DNA from: Acidimicrobiaceae bacterium
GTDB taxonomy: Bacteria > Actinomycetota > Acidimicrobiia > Acidimicrobiales > Ilumatobacteraceae
Direction: 5' to 3'
DNA length: 6,230 nucleotides
Assembly: GCA_003455715.1 (NCBI GenBank)
Contig: DMQJ01000321.1
Coordinates: 1,097 to 7,326, forward strand
Shown here: piece by piece, positions 1-5,042 of the stretch
Layout of the letters: each line of letters starts with the position of its first letter
Position numbering within the stretch: the first letter of the stretch is position 1
Notes under the pieces: generated by a model
Told to the model about the DNA's origin: nothing
Seen by the model: the letters and a program-made list of their open reading frames with translations, nothing else
The model's database searches: none
Program-made: the position numbers and the translations under genes

Positions 1-750
1 GGCAAGGGCGGCGTGGGCAAGAGCAGCGTCACGGTAAACCTGGCGGTGGCGTTGGCCAGCCAGGGCTACAAGGTGGGCGTGGTCGATGCCGACATCTACG
101 GCTACTCGGTGCCCCGCATGCTGGGCGCCGATCGCGACCCGGTGGTGATCGACAACATGCTGGTGCCGCCGAGCAACCATGGCGTCACGTGCATCTCCAT
201 CGGCTACTTCGTGCCGGAAGGCCAGGCCATCATCTGGCGTGGCCCGATGCTGCACAAGGCGCTCGAGCAGTTCCTGGCCGACGTGTTCTGGGACGAACCC
301 GACTTCCTCCTCATCGACATGCCGCCCGGCACCGGCGACATCGCCCTGAGCCTCAGCCAGTACCTGCCCCGCGGTGAGGTGTTCGTGGTCACCACTCCCC
401 AGCCGGCGGCGCAGAAGGTGGCGGCTCTGTCTGCGGCCATGGCTGCCAAGGTGAACCTGCCGGTGAAGGGTGTCATCGAGAACATGAGCTGGTTCACCGG
501 CGACGATGGCAAGCGCTACGAGATCTTCGGTGCGGGCGGCGGCCAGGAGTTGGCCGACGAACTCGACGTGCCGCTGCTGGGCCAGCTGCCCCTGGTGCCC
601 GAACTGCGTGAGGGCGGCGACAACGGCAACCCCATCACCATCGCCCAGCCCGACAGCGAGGCAGCGCAGGCGTTCCAGGCCATCGCCCGCCGCATCGCCA
701 CCGAGATGAAGCCGAAGAAGGTGTTCAGCGCCGCGCTGAAGGTGAACTGA
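1..750 (+). CDS. mrp: Mrp/ApbC-family iron-sulfur cluster carrier ATPase, 5' partial
   Basis: The reading frame is open from base 1 and stops at TGA 748-750, giving 249 residues of the P-loop domain. The start is off the left edge. The window opens directly on a deviant Walker A motif, GKGGVGKS (bases 1-24), typical of Mrp/NBP35/MinD ATPases. It is followed by VVDADIYGYSVPRMLG (the A' region), LLIDMPPGTGD (Walker B/switch II) and the Mrp-type stretch GVIENMSWF. Family members bind and transfer Fe-S clusters to cytoplasmic apoproteins. Full-length proteins are usually about 350-390 residues with an N-terminal MIP18/DUF59 domain, so roughly the first third is probably missing. The usual CxxC shortly after the ENMS motif is absent: the residues there are TGDDGKRYEIFG. 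The 3' end overlaps the convergent gene at 725-1195 by 26 bases. Family assignment is secure; retention of Fe-S carrier function without the CxxC is uncertain. Confidence 0.92.
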   Translation, partial: GKGGVGKSSVTVNLAVALASQGYKVGVVDADIYGYSVPRMLGADRDPVVIDNMLVPPSNHGVTCISIGYFVPEGQAIIWRGPMLHKALEQFLADVFWDEPDFLLIDMPPGTGDIALSLSQYLPRGEVFVVTTPQPAAQKVAALSAAMAAKVNLPVKGVIENMSWFTGDDGKRYEIFGAGGGQELADELDVPLLGQLPLVPELREGGDNGNPITIAQPDSEAAQAFQAIARRIATEMKPKKVFSAALKVN

Positions 751-1195
751 GCCGCACCGACAACAGCAGCACAGCTCCTGCGGCCACCAGCGCGGCCGCC
801 CACCACAGCGCGGGCGAGGCGCCGCTAGGCGGCAAGTCGTGGCCGTGGGCCACGATCAGCGTCGTCTCTGCAGTGGCAAGGGTGCTGGCGCCGTCGTCCT
901 TGCACCAGGCGCGAATCAAGTAGTCGTCGGCCGGCGCGTCCGCGGGCAGCGTGACCGTGATTGCGACTCCACCATTCACCGCTGCTGCGCTGTCGTCGAT
1001 GAGCGCCTGACCACCGGCCGGGCCGAGGTCGATGACGATCGTGGTGGTGTCGGCCGGGCAACCCTCGACAGTGACCACCAGTTCGTCACCGGGGGTCGCA
1101 GCATCGGGCACCACCGACACGACCGGCTGGTTGGCGGTGGCGCCAGCCGGCGCCGCGGCCAACAGCAGAACGGCAATCGCTGCAGCAGTTCTCAC
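725..1195 (-). CDS. Small secreted protein with Ig-like domain and sortase-like C-terminal anchor
   Basis: This 156-residue protein has a GTG start at 1195; no in-frame alternative nearby looks better, and there is only a weak purine run upstream. Residues 1-21 form a signal peptide (hydrophobic AAAIAVLLLAAAPAGA, likely cleavage near ATA/NQ). Residues about 24-115 read as one beta-sandwich domain: alternating hydrophobic strands, a TPGDELVVTVEGCP opening typical of Ig-like surface domains, and two cysteines (46 and 98) that could form a disulfide. The tail has LPPSG (121-125), a hydrophobic segment (about 129-147) and a short basic end (RLSSPSARR), which is the three-part layout of an LPxTG-type cell-wall sorting signal. 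It is therefore probably exported and anchored to the wall or membrane. I do not recognise a specific family or ligand. It is convergent with mrp, overlapping it by 26 bases. The nearest upstream gene is 327 bp away, so it probably has its own promoter. Confidence 0.78.
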   Translation of the reverse strand: MRTAAAIAVLLLAAAPAGATANQPVVSVVPDAATPGDELVVTVEGCPADTTTIVIDLGPAGGQALIDDSAAAVNGGVAITVTLPADAPADDYLIRAWCKDDGASTLATAETTLIVAHGHDLPPSGASPALWWAAALVAAGAVLLLSVRLSSPSARR

Positions 1196-1292
1196 GACCC
1201 ATTGTCCGCGCCGCCCAGTCGTGTGCGGAAGGGCCGAACGGCTCCCGGTGGCGTTGCCGGAGTGGCTGCCTGGGGTACTTGGTTCCGGCCAG

Positions 1293-1332
1293 CGACAAGA
1301 TTCGTTGCGGTCGGGTGCAACGAACGTTGTCG
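1293..1332. repeat. 40-bp interrupted inverted repeat (hairpin or operator candidate)
   Basis: The left arm CGACAAgaTTCGTTGC (1293-1308) pairs with the right arm GCAACGAAcgTTGTCG (1317-1332). That gives 8 perfect inner pairs, a 2x2 mismatch, then 6 perfect outer pairs around an 8-base centre (GGTCGGGT). It lies 98-137 bases upstream of the GTG of the secreted-protein gene on the minus strand. No T-run follows on either strand, so a canonical intrinsic terminator is unlikely. The symmetry fits either a dimeric repressor operator or a structured 5' leader. The arms are seen directly; the role is inferred. Confidence 0.6.
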
Positions 1333-1410
1333 GCCGACGAAACAGACCTCACCCGGCGCGCTCGGGGAGATCCTTTCGCCGGCCCGGATGGGGAGACCGT
1401 CCACGCCATC

Positions 1411-1459
1411 GACGCTGTCACGGAATCTCGTCTCCACGGCGATATGTGGTGACAGCGTC
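1411..1459. repeat. Perfect 11-bp inverted repeat with 27-base spacer
   Basis: GACGCTGTCAC (1411-1421) and GTGACAGCGTC (1449-1459) are exact reverse complements, separated by 27 bases that contain a small CCAC/GTGG self-complementarity. On the minus strand it begins 63 bases after the oxidoreductase stop codon and ends 215 bases before the secreted-protein start. It could be a U-tract-less terminator for the oxidoreductase gene, or a pair of operator half-sites. There is no T-run after either arm. Confidence 0.55.
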
Positions 1460-1522
1460 AGGCAAGGTTCCGATCGCCGACCTCCATGTCGACAATCTTG
1501 CCTTCTCCGGAGTCCAGAGTGC

Positions 1523-2134
1523 TCAGTCACCCCAGTGGCGTTGTTCGCGGAAGGGGTCGCCGTACATGTGGTAGCCGTTGCGTTCCCAGAAGCCGGCGCG
1601 GTCGCTGTCGCGTACCTCCAGCGCACGCACCCACTTGGCGCTCTTCCAGAAGTACAGGTGGGGCACCACCACACGCACGGGGCCGCCGTGGATGGGCTCG
1701 ATCGGCTCGCCCTCGAACTCGTAGGCGATAATGGCCTCGTCGGTGGTGATGTCGGCCAGCGGCAGGTTGGTGGTGTAGCCGTACTCAGCGTGCTCGATCA
1801 CGTGGCTGGCCCCGGGTTGCAGGCCCGCTTGGTCGAGCAGGTCGCGCACCCGCACGCCTTTCCACGTGGTGTCGAACTTGCTCCATTTGGTGACGCAGTG
1901 AATGTCGAACGTGAGCGTCACGCTGGGCAATGCCTGCAACTCGTCGAGCCCAAGGGTGAAGGGACGGTCGACCAAGCCGGTGATGGTGAGGTCCCACTCA
2001 CCCGGCGCGTACTCGGGCACGTCGCCCACGTGCAGCACGGGGAAGCGGTCGGTGAGGTACTGGCCAGGCGGGAGGCGAGCCGGGTCGAGCCCACGGGCGA
2101 TGACCTCGTTGCGGTTCCGATCGAAGAAACCCAT
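1523..2134 (-). CDS. Sulfite oxidase-like molybdopterin oxidoreductase, cytoplasmic
   Basis: This 203-residue protein starts at ATG 2134. It matches the oxidoreductase molybdopterin-binding domain family (sulfite oxidase/YedY-like, COG2041). Visible family features are GEWDLTITGLVDRP with a following DELQALP; the FDIHCVTKWS segment, where Cys80 is the expected thiolate ligand to molybdenum; WKGVRVRDLLDQAG; EYGYTTNLPL; and the late block HGGPVRVVVPHLYFWKSAKWVRALE (from about 150), which shapes the cofactor pocket. The end, FWERNGYHMYGDPFREQRHW, is typical of the short actinobacterial/cyanobacterial-type members. There is no Tat or Sec signal, no heme domain and no C-terminal dimerisation domain, so it is a minimal, apparently cytoplasmic enzyme. 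The substrate is unknown: sulfite, sulfoxides or other oxo-transfer substrates are possible. It is divergent from the DUF4328-like gene, with 28 bp between the two starts. Confidence 0.88.
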   Translation of the reverse strand: MGFFDRNRNEVIARGLDPARLPPGQYLTDRFPVLHVGDVPEYAPGEWDLTITGLVDRPFTLGLDELQALPSVTLTFDIHCVTKWSKFDTTWKGVRVRDLLDQAGLQPGASHVIEHAEYGYTTNLPLADITTDEAIIAYEFEGEPIEPIHGGPVRVVVPHLYFWKSAKWVRALEVRDSDRAGFWERNGYHMYGDPFREQRHWGD

Positions 2135-2135
2135 G

Positions 2136-2141
2136 CCCTCC
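2136..2141 (-). promoter_or_regulatory. Shine-Dalgarno-like GGAGGG very close to the oxidoreductase start
   Basis: On the minus strand GGAGGG is followed by a single C and then ATG (2134). The spacing is shorter than the usual 5-9 bases, so this site may work poorly or be coincidental. No other in-frame start with a better site is visible, so ATG 2134 is kept. Confidence 0.35.
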
Positions 2142-2150
2142 AGTGTGCCC

Positions 2151-2156
2151 TAATCT
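2151..2156 (+). promoter_or_regulatory. -10 element TAATCT, probably giving a leaderless mRNA
   Basis: TAATCT fits the TANNNT -10 consensus and ends 6 bases before ATG 2163, so transcription would be expected to begin at or next to the A of the start codon. No Shine-Dalgarno sequence precedes that ATG, which agrees with a leaderless transcript, common in Actinobacteria. No good -35 box is visible; its position would fall in the first codons of the divergent oxidoreductase gene. Confidence 0.5.
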
Positions 2157-2162
2157 GAGCCC

Positions 2163-2936
2163 ATGACCGACATGCCTCCCCCTCCCCCGCCGCCCAACAT
2201 GGCCCCGCCGCCCGGCTACGTGCCGTATGGCGGCCCGATGATGTCAGCGGGCTACATGGGCCGCATCGGCGGACTCACCAAGTGGCTCGTGGCGCTACTC
2301 ATCGGCTCGCTCGTGTTGAACCTTCTCTCGCTCCTCGGGCAACTCTTCGCCCGCGACGCAGCCGCCGACTTCCTCGAAGGCGCCATCTCCGCCGGTGAGT
2401 TCAACGACAAGCTCGTGCTCTTCGGAATCGCCGCCCTCGTCGGCCTCGCCGTCAGCATCGGACAGATCGTCGTGTTGTGCATCTGGACCTACCGGATGAT
2501 CAAGAACCACGATGCGCTCGGCCGCCACGGGCGTTCGTTCAGCCCCGGCGGCAGCATCGCCGTCAACCTGCTCGGCGGCTGCACCCTCGGCATTCTCAAC
2601 TTCTTCATGTGGCGCGAGATCTGGAAGGGCGCCGACCCCGACACCGCGCCCGGCGACCCGTCGTGGAAGCAGCGTGCGGCATCCGTGCTGCCCGGCATCC
2701 AACTCGGCCTCACCCTGGCCGGTGTCGCAGCCGGCATCGGCCTCGGCGTGGCGAACAGCGGCTTCACCACCATCCGCATCAACAATCAGAGCAACGTCGA
2801 CCTCGCGGAAACTCTCGAGGATCAGTTCGCCCTCATCGCCCTCAGCGGGGCGCTCGGCATCGCCGCTTCCGTCGTGTTCATCATGTACGTGCGCCAGGTG
2901 GCCGCTCGGCACATGAAGGCCACTCGCGAGGCATGA
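2163..2936 (+). CDS. DUF4328-like multi-pass membrane protein with proline-rich N-terminus
   Basis: This is a 257-residue protein. Residues 1-24 are a cytoplasmic-looking head rich in Pro and Met with seven consecutive prolines (5-11). Hydrophobic spans are seen at about 40-62, 84-109, 131-149, 175-197 and 223-246, suggesting five membrane segments, although the third is marginal. The central block WTYRMIKNHDALGRHG, followed by FSPGGSIAVNLLGG and FFMWREIWKGADP, resembles the DUF4328 signature (W..R..N...LG, then PG, then a W/P-rich span and REIW). The function is unknown. The start at 2163 is chosen because it sits where a TAATCT -10 box would place the first mRNA base; ATG 2172, three codons later, is the alternative. 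The stop overlaps the start of the phosphatase gene (ATGA), so the two are probably co-translated. Confidence 0.82.
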   Translation: MTDMPPPPPPPNMAPPPGYVPYGGPMMSAGYMGRIGGLTKWLVALLIGSLVLNLLSLLGQLFARDAAADFLEGAISAGEFNDKLVLFGIAALVGLAVSIGQIVVLCIWTYRMIKNHDALGRHGRSFSPGGSIAVNLLGGCTLGILNFFMWREIWKGADPDTAPGDPSWKQRAASVLPGIQLGLTLAGVAAGIGLGVANSGFTTIRINNQSNVDLAETLEDQFALIALSGALGIAASVVFIMYVRQVAARHMKATREA

Positions 2937-3406
2937 CCCTCTACCTCGTCCGTCACGCGAAGGCGGGCGATCGCAGCCGGTGGGTGGGCGACGACAGAGA
3001 CCGTCCGCTCACCGGCAAGGGCGAGGCGCAGGCCGCCGCGTTGGCTGCGCGCCTCGCCCCGCTGTGCACAGGCGACGTGGTGAGCAGCCCCTACCTGCGG
3101 TGTGTACAGACAGTCGAGCCGCTCGCGGCGGCCACAGGGCGCACCGTGCGCGCCGACGAACGACTCGCCGAAGACACGGGCTTCGCTGGCGCACTCGCTC
3201 TCATCGGCGAACTCCCCGATGGCTCGGTGCTGTGCAGCCACGGCGATGTCATCCCTGAGACGATCGCTGCGCTACAGCGCCGCGGCTGCGCCATTGAGGG
3301 CACCCCCGACTGGCGCAAAGCCAGTGTGTGGGTGCTTTCCAGGGAGGCTGGCGACGACGCAACGACGGTGACCAGCGCGACTGCCTGGCCACCACCCGAG
3401 GTCTGA
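2933..3406 (+). CDS. SixA-like phosphohistidine phosphatase (histidine phosphatase superfamily)
   Basis: This 157-residue protein starts at ATG 2933, which overlaps the upstream stop as ATGA. The N-terminus, LYLVRHAKAG, carries the catalytic Arg7-His8 (RHG-type motif with Ala in place of Gly, as in SixA). Next come DDRDRPLTGKGEAQA (the D..RPLT..G..QA signature), SSPYLRCVQTVEPLA (phosphate-pocket Arg56), ERLAED (Glu80 is a candidate acid/base) and CSHGDVIPE, with the second catalytic His103. Length and motif order match short SixA-like phosphatases, which remove phosphate from histidine-containing phosphotransfer domains in some bacteria; other family members act on small phosphorylated metabolites. 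No signal peptide is present, so it should be cytosolic. The true substrate cannot be read from sequence, and no histidine kinase or phosphotransfer protein is visible in the window. The C-terminal 15-20 residues look unstructured. It converges on the DUF4190-like gene with a 9-base gap. Confidence 0.9.
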   Translation: MTLYLVRHAKAGDRSRWVGDDRDRPLTGKGEAQAAALAARLAPLCTGDVVSSPYLRCVQTVEPLAAATGRTVRADERLAEDTGFAGALALIGELPDGSVLCSHGDVIPETIAALQRRGCAIEGTPDWRKASVWVLSREAGDDATTVTSATAWPPPEV

Positions 3407-3415
3407 CTCGCAACG

Positions 3416-3826
3416 TCAGGTGGTGACGCACTTCCATTCGGTGCCGTCGCGGTAGCAGTCGGCGTTCGTGGCGAAGTAGATCCAGAAGGCAATGCACGCG
3501 ACCACGATGACGATGCCGATCACCAGACCGGCGATGGCCATGCCACGCCCGCGGCGCACATTGTCTTTCGTCTGCTTCAGGCCAACGAACCCGAAGATGA
3601 TGCCGAGCAGGCCGGGAATCTGGACCAGCCAGAAGCACGGGAGCACCCCGACCAGGCTCAGCACCAGCGAGGCAACCGCCATGCCGGCGTTGCCGGTAGG
3701 TGCGGGCTGCATCCCTCCGTACGGCTGATAGCCGGGCGGCTGGTAGCCGGGCTGCGGAGGGAAACCCTGGGGACCCTGCGGACCGAGGGGGCCCTGCGGG
3801 CCTGACGGAGGGGGCGGCATGCTCAT
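3416..3826 (-). CDS. DUF4190-like two-helix membrane protein with collagen-like and PGYQP repeats
   Basis: This 136-residue protein is taken from ATG 3826 (MSMPPPP). A start at 3820 (MPPPP) is also possible. The frame extends further upstream, but only into the neighbouring CcmI-like gene. Residues 1-47 are a Pro/Gly/Gln-rich disordered head containing five G-X-Y triplets (9-23) and a tandem PGYQP (26-35). Residues about 48-82 form a hydrophobic, Gly-rich segment ending in GFVGLKQTKDNVRRGRG, and about 95-119 form a second helix (MAIAGLVIGIVIVVACIAFWIYF). This helix-loop-helix with a basic K/R loop is the DUF4190 pattern. A short tail has Cys124 and Cys133, which could pair outside the membrane. 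It follows the CcmI-like gene by 11 bases on the same strand, so it may be the last gene of the ccm operon, although nothing in the family links it to cytochrome maturation. Confidence 0.8.
   Translation of the reverse strand: MSMPPPPSGPQGPLGPQGPQGFPPQPGYQPPGYQPYGGMQPAPTGNAGMAVASLVLSLVGVLPCFWLVQIPGLLGIIFGFVGLKQTKDNVRRGRGMAIAGLVIGIVIVVACIAFWIYFATNADCYRDGTEWKCVTT
3723..3752 (-). repeat. 15-bp tandem repeat encoding PGYQP twice
   Basis: On the plus strand the unit GGCTGRTAGCCGGGC occurs twice in direct succession (3723-3737 and 3738-3752), differing at one base (A at 3728, G at 3743). Read on the minus strand, it adds exactly five codons (PGYQP) to the disordered head of the DUF4190-like protein. 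It looks like a recent in-frame duplication. Confidence 0.75.
3758..3802 (-). repeat. Collagen-like G-X-Y stretch (five triplets)
   Basis: Residues 9-23 of the DUF4190-like protein read GPQ GPL GPQ GPQ GFP, with glycine at every third position and proline at X in four of five triplets. The DNA is an imperfect 9-base repeat. Five triplets are too few for a stable triple helix on their own, so a flexible linker is the more cautious reading. Confidence 0.65.
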
Positions 3827-3834
3827 GGAGCCGA

Positions 3835-3840
3835 ACCTTA
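3835..3840 (-). promoter_or_regulatory. Possible -10 element TAAGGT overlapping the CcmI-like stop codon
   Basis: On the minus strand TAAGGT fits TANNNT and is followed by 8 bases and then ATG 3826, similar to the leaderless layout at 2151-2163. Its first three bases are the TAA stop of the CcmI-like gene. The same bases (AAGG) could instead act as a weak ribosome binding site for operon read-through. The match is short and may be chance. Confidence 0.25.
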
Positions 3841-4551
3841 CAGTTCGGTGAGCATCGCCTCGATCATCCCGGTCATCTCCGCCGGAGGGTTGAGCGCCAG
3901 GCACGCATCGCCCGCCGCTCGAGCGCCGTCGAGGTCGGGCGGGACCACGAAGCGAGCCTTTGCCACCGACAGCAGACAGATCGAGTCGGCATACGTGGGG
4001 TCGATCGCCACTGCATCCTCCAAGCCCGCCAAGCCCTCGGCGAGCACCGCCATGTCGCCACTCTGTTGGCCGACGACCGCACGCACCCAGGAGCTGTAGG
4101 TAGCGGCCTCCACATTGTCGGGTTCCAGCACCAGCACCTCGTCGTAACGCTGGATGGAACCCAGCAGGTCGCCTTGGCGGAGCAGTTGACGAGCCTGGCT
4201 GAGCGTGGCCGACACCTCGTCGATCTCCGGCCCGCCCGAGATGGTTTGCCCTGGAAGCCGTTCACCGGCGAACGAGGCGACCGCCCAACCCATCATCACG
4301 GCGATCAGCAACGTGATGGCGGGCACCACCAACCGACGCCACAACGGCCGGGTCGGCCGGGCTGGCAGACGGCTCTTGCCGTCTTCGATCTCGCGCAGGA
4401 CGGCGGCGGCACGCGCCACGTAACCGTCCCGGAGTGCGACGAAGTCGTCGACGTCGACGTCGCCGGCCTCGCGCTCGCGGTCCAGGTCGCGGATGCTCTC
4501 GAGCAGGAACCGGCGTTCCTCCTCCAGTTCGGCGAGGCGGTCGGGGTTCAC
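3838..4551 (-). CDS. ccmI: CcmI-like cytochrome c biogenesis protein with TPR repeats
   Basis: This 237-residue protein starts at GTG 4551, inside the end of ccmH (GTGA, 4-base overlap), with GAGGA about 9 bases upstream. Residues 1-58 form a charged coiled-coil region (LEEERRFLLESIRDLDREREAGDVDVDD then LRDGYVARAAAVLREIE), typical of the cytoplasmic part of short CcmI/CycH-like proteins. One membrane helix follows (about 74-95). The exported part has a TPR at about 113-146 (ARQLLRQGDLLGSIQRYDEVLVLEPDN) and a weaker one at about 150-186 (LAEGLAGLEDAVAIDPTYADS). In known Ccm systems CcmI holds the C-terminus of the apocytochrome and presents it to CcmF-CcmH for heme attachment. Identification rests on architecture plus position directly behind ccmF-ccmG-ccmH. 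A generic TPR membrane protein is the alternative. Confidence 0.78.
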   Translation of the reverse strand: MNPDRLAELEEERRFLLESIRDLDREREAGDVDVDDFVALRDGYVARAAAVLREIEDGKSRLPARPTRPLWRRLVVPAITLLIAVMMGWAVASFAGERLPGQTISGGPEIDEVSATLSQARQLLRQGDLLGSIQRYDEVLVLEPDNVEAATYSSWVRAVVGQQSGDMAVLAEGLAGLEDAVAIDPTYADSICLLSVAKARFVVPPDLDGARAAGDACLALNPPAEMTGMIEAMLTEL

Positions 4552-5042
4552 TTCGACGGATCCTCATCACCAGCCAGCACATCGCCAGCCAGCGCGGCAT
4601 CGACCAGCGCACGGTCGTCGTCGTCGGGGATGGTGTCGGCAGCCGCTTTCCACCGTCGGAACGCGACGAACAACCCGACGCTGGCGCACACCAACGCAGC
4701 CGCGGGCAGCGCCCACACGAGCGCCTCGAAACCCGTGGCCTTCGGCACCAGTTGCGTCTCTGCCCCGAACGCCTCCACGACGGAGGCAACGATCTGGTCG
4801 TCGGATGCCTCCCCTTCGGCCACGTAGGTGCGGATCGCGGCGCGTATCGCAGCCGACGACGGGTTCTGCGACTCGTACACCGATTCGCCATCGCAGATCG
4901 GGCACGCCAGCCGCTTGGAGATCTCCTCCACCCGTTCCTCCGGGGTGCGCGCCCCGGCATCCTTCGTGCTGCCGTAGGCCAGCAGGCCGGCCACCGCCAA
5001 CACCAGCACCACCCACGAGGGCCACCGCTTCAACCCCTGCAT
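4548..5042 (-). CDS. ccmH: CcmH cytochrome c maturation thiol oxidoreductase
   Basis: This 164-residue protein starts at ATG 5042, which shares one base with the stop of the upstream thioredoxin gene (TGATG). A longer in-frame reading would only run back into that gene. Residues about 9-25 form an N-terminal signal anchor. The CcmH core follows: RVEEISKRLACPICDGESVYESQNPSSAAIRAAIRTYVAEGEASDDQIVASVV, with the redox pair Cys47-Cys50. The canonical family form is LRCxVCQNQSIxDS...LR..IR. A second membrane helix (about 107-128) is followed by an acidic cytoplasmic tail of about 35 residues. CcmH acts on the outer face of the membrane. It keeps the apocytochrome CxxCH reduced and works with CcmF and CcmI at the heme-ligation step. 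The CcmI part is a separate gene here, unlike the fused E. coli CcmH. Confidence 0.88.
   Translation of the reverse strand: MQGLKRWPSWVVLVLAVAGLLAYGSTKDAGARTPEERVEEISKRLACPICDGESVYESQNPSSAAIRAAIRTYVAEGEASDDQIVASVVEAFGAETQLVPKATGFEALVWALPAAALVCASVGLFVAFRRWKAAADTIPDDDDRALVDAALAGDVLAGDEDPSK

Larger units (their letters stand above)
1196..1522. other. Gene-free intergenic stretch with two inverted repeats
   Basis: This is the only stretch of more than 300 bases without a convincing gene. It lies between the stop of the oxidoreductase gene and the GTG of the secreted-protein gene, both on the minus strand. Open frames cross it on both strands, but they continue as antisense or out-of-frame readings of the flanking genes and show no recognisable protein features. 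It holds two inverted repeats (1293-1332 and 1411-1459), described separately. I found no tRNA, no rRNA fragment and no clear -35/-10 pair. The likely content is the promoter and 5' regulatory region of the secreted-protein gene, plus the 3' end of the oxidoreductase transcript. Confidence 0.7.

Noticed and set aside
1255..1290. A run resembling the D-arm start of a serine tRNA (TTGCCGGAGTGGCTGCC).
   Set aside because: No acceptor stem, anticodon arm or T-arm (GGTTCGAATCC-like) follows at the required spacing on either strand.
1086..1421. A 111-codon minus-strand frame starting with GTG inside the gap.
   Set aside because: It starts at the edge of an inverted repeat, runs out of frame into the secreted-protein gene, is Arg/Ser/Pro rich and has no domain-like pattern.
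839..2158. A 439-codon open frame on the plus strand, antisense to the secreted-protein gene, the gap and the oxidoreductase gene.
   Set aside because: It is antisense to two genes with clear protein signatures. Its translation is rich in Gly, Val, Arg and His with no recognisable motif, and long antisense frames are expected at this GC content.
2477..2932. A 5' extension of the phosphatase frame that would add about 150 residues.
   Set aside because: It is an Arg/His/Pro-rich out-of-frame reading of the DUF4328-like gene. The RHA motif belongs within the first ten residues, which fits ATG 2933.
3403..3419. Small hairpin CTGAC/GTCAG between the convergent phosphatase and DUF4190-like stops, as a bidirectional terminator.
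   Set aside because: The stem is only 5 pairs with a 7-base loop and no T-run; this is too weak to call.
3700..4827. A 375-codon plus-strand frame opposite the DUF4190-like, ccmI and ccmH genes.
   Set aside because: It is the antisense shadow of three genes with membrane helices, TPRs or a CxxC motif, and its own translation has no family features.
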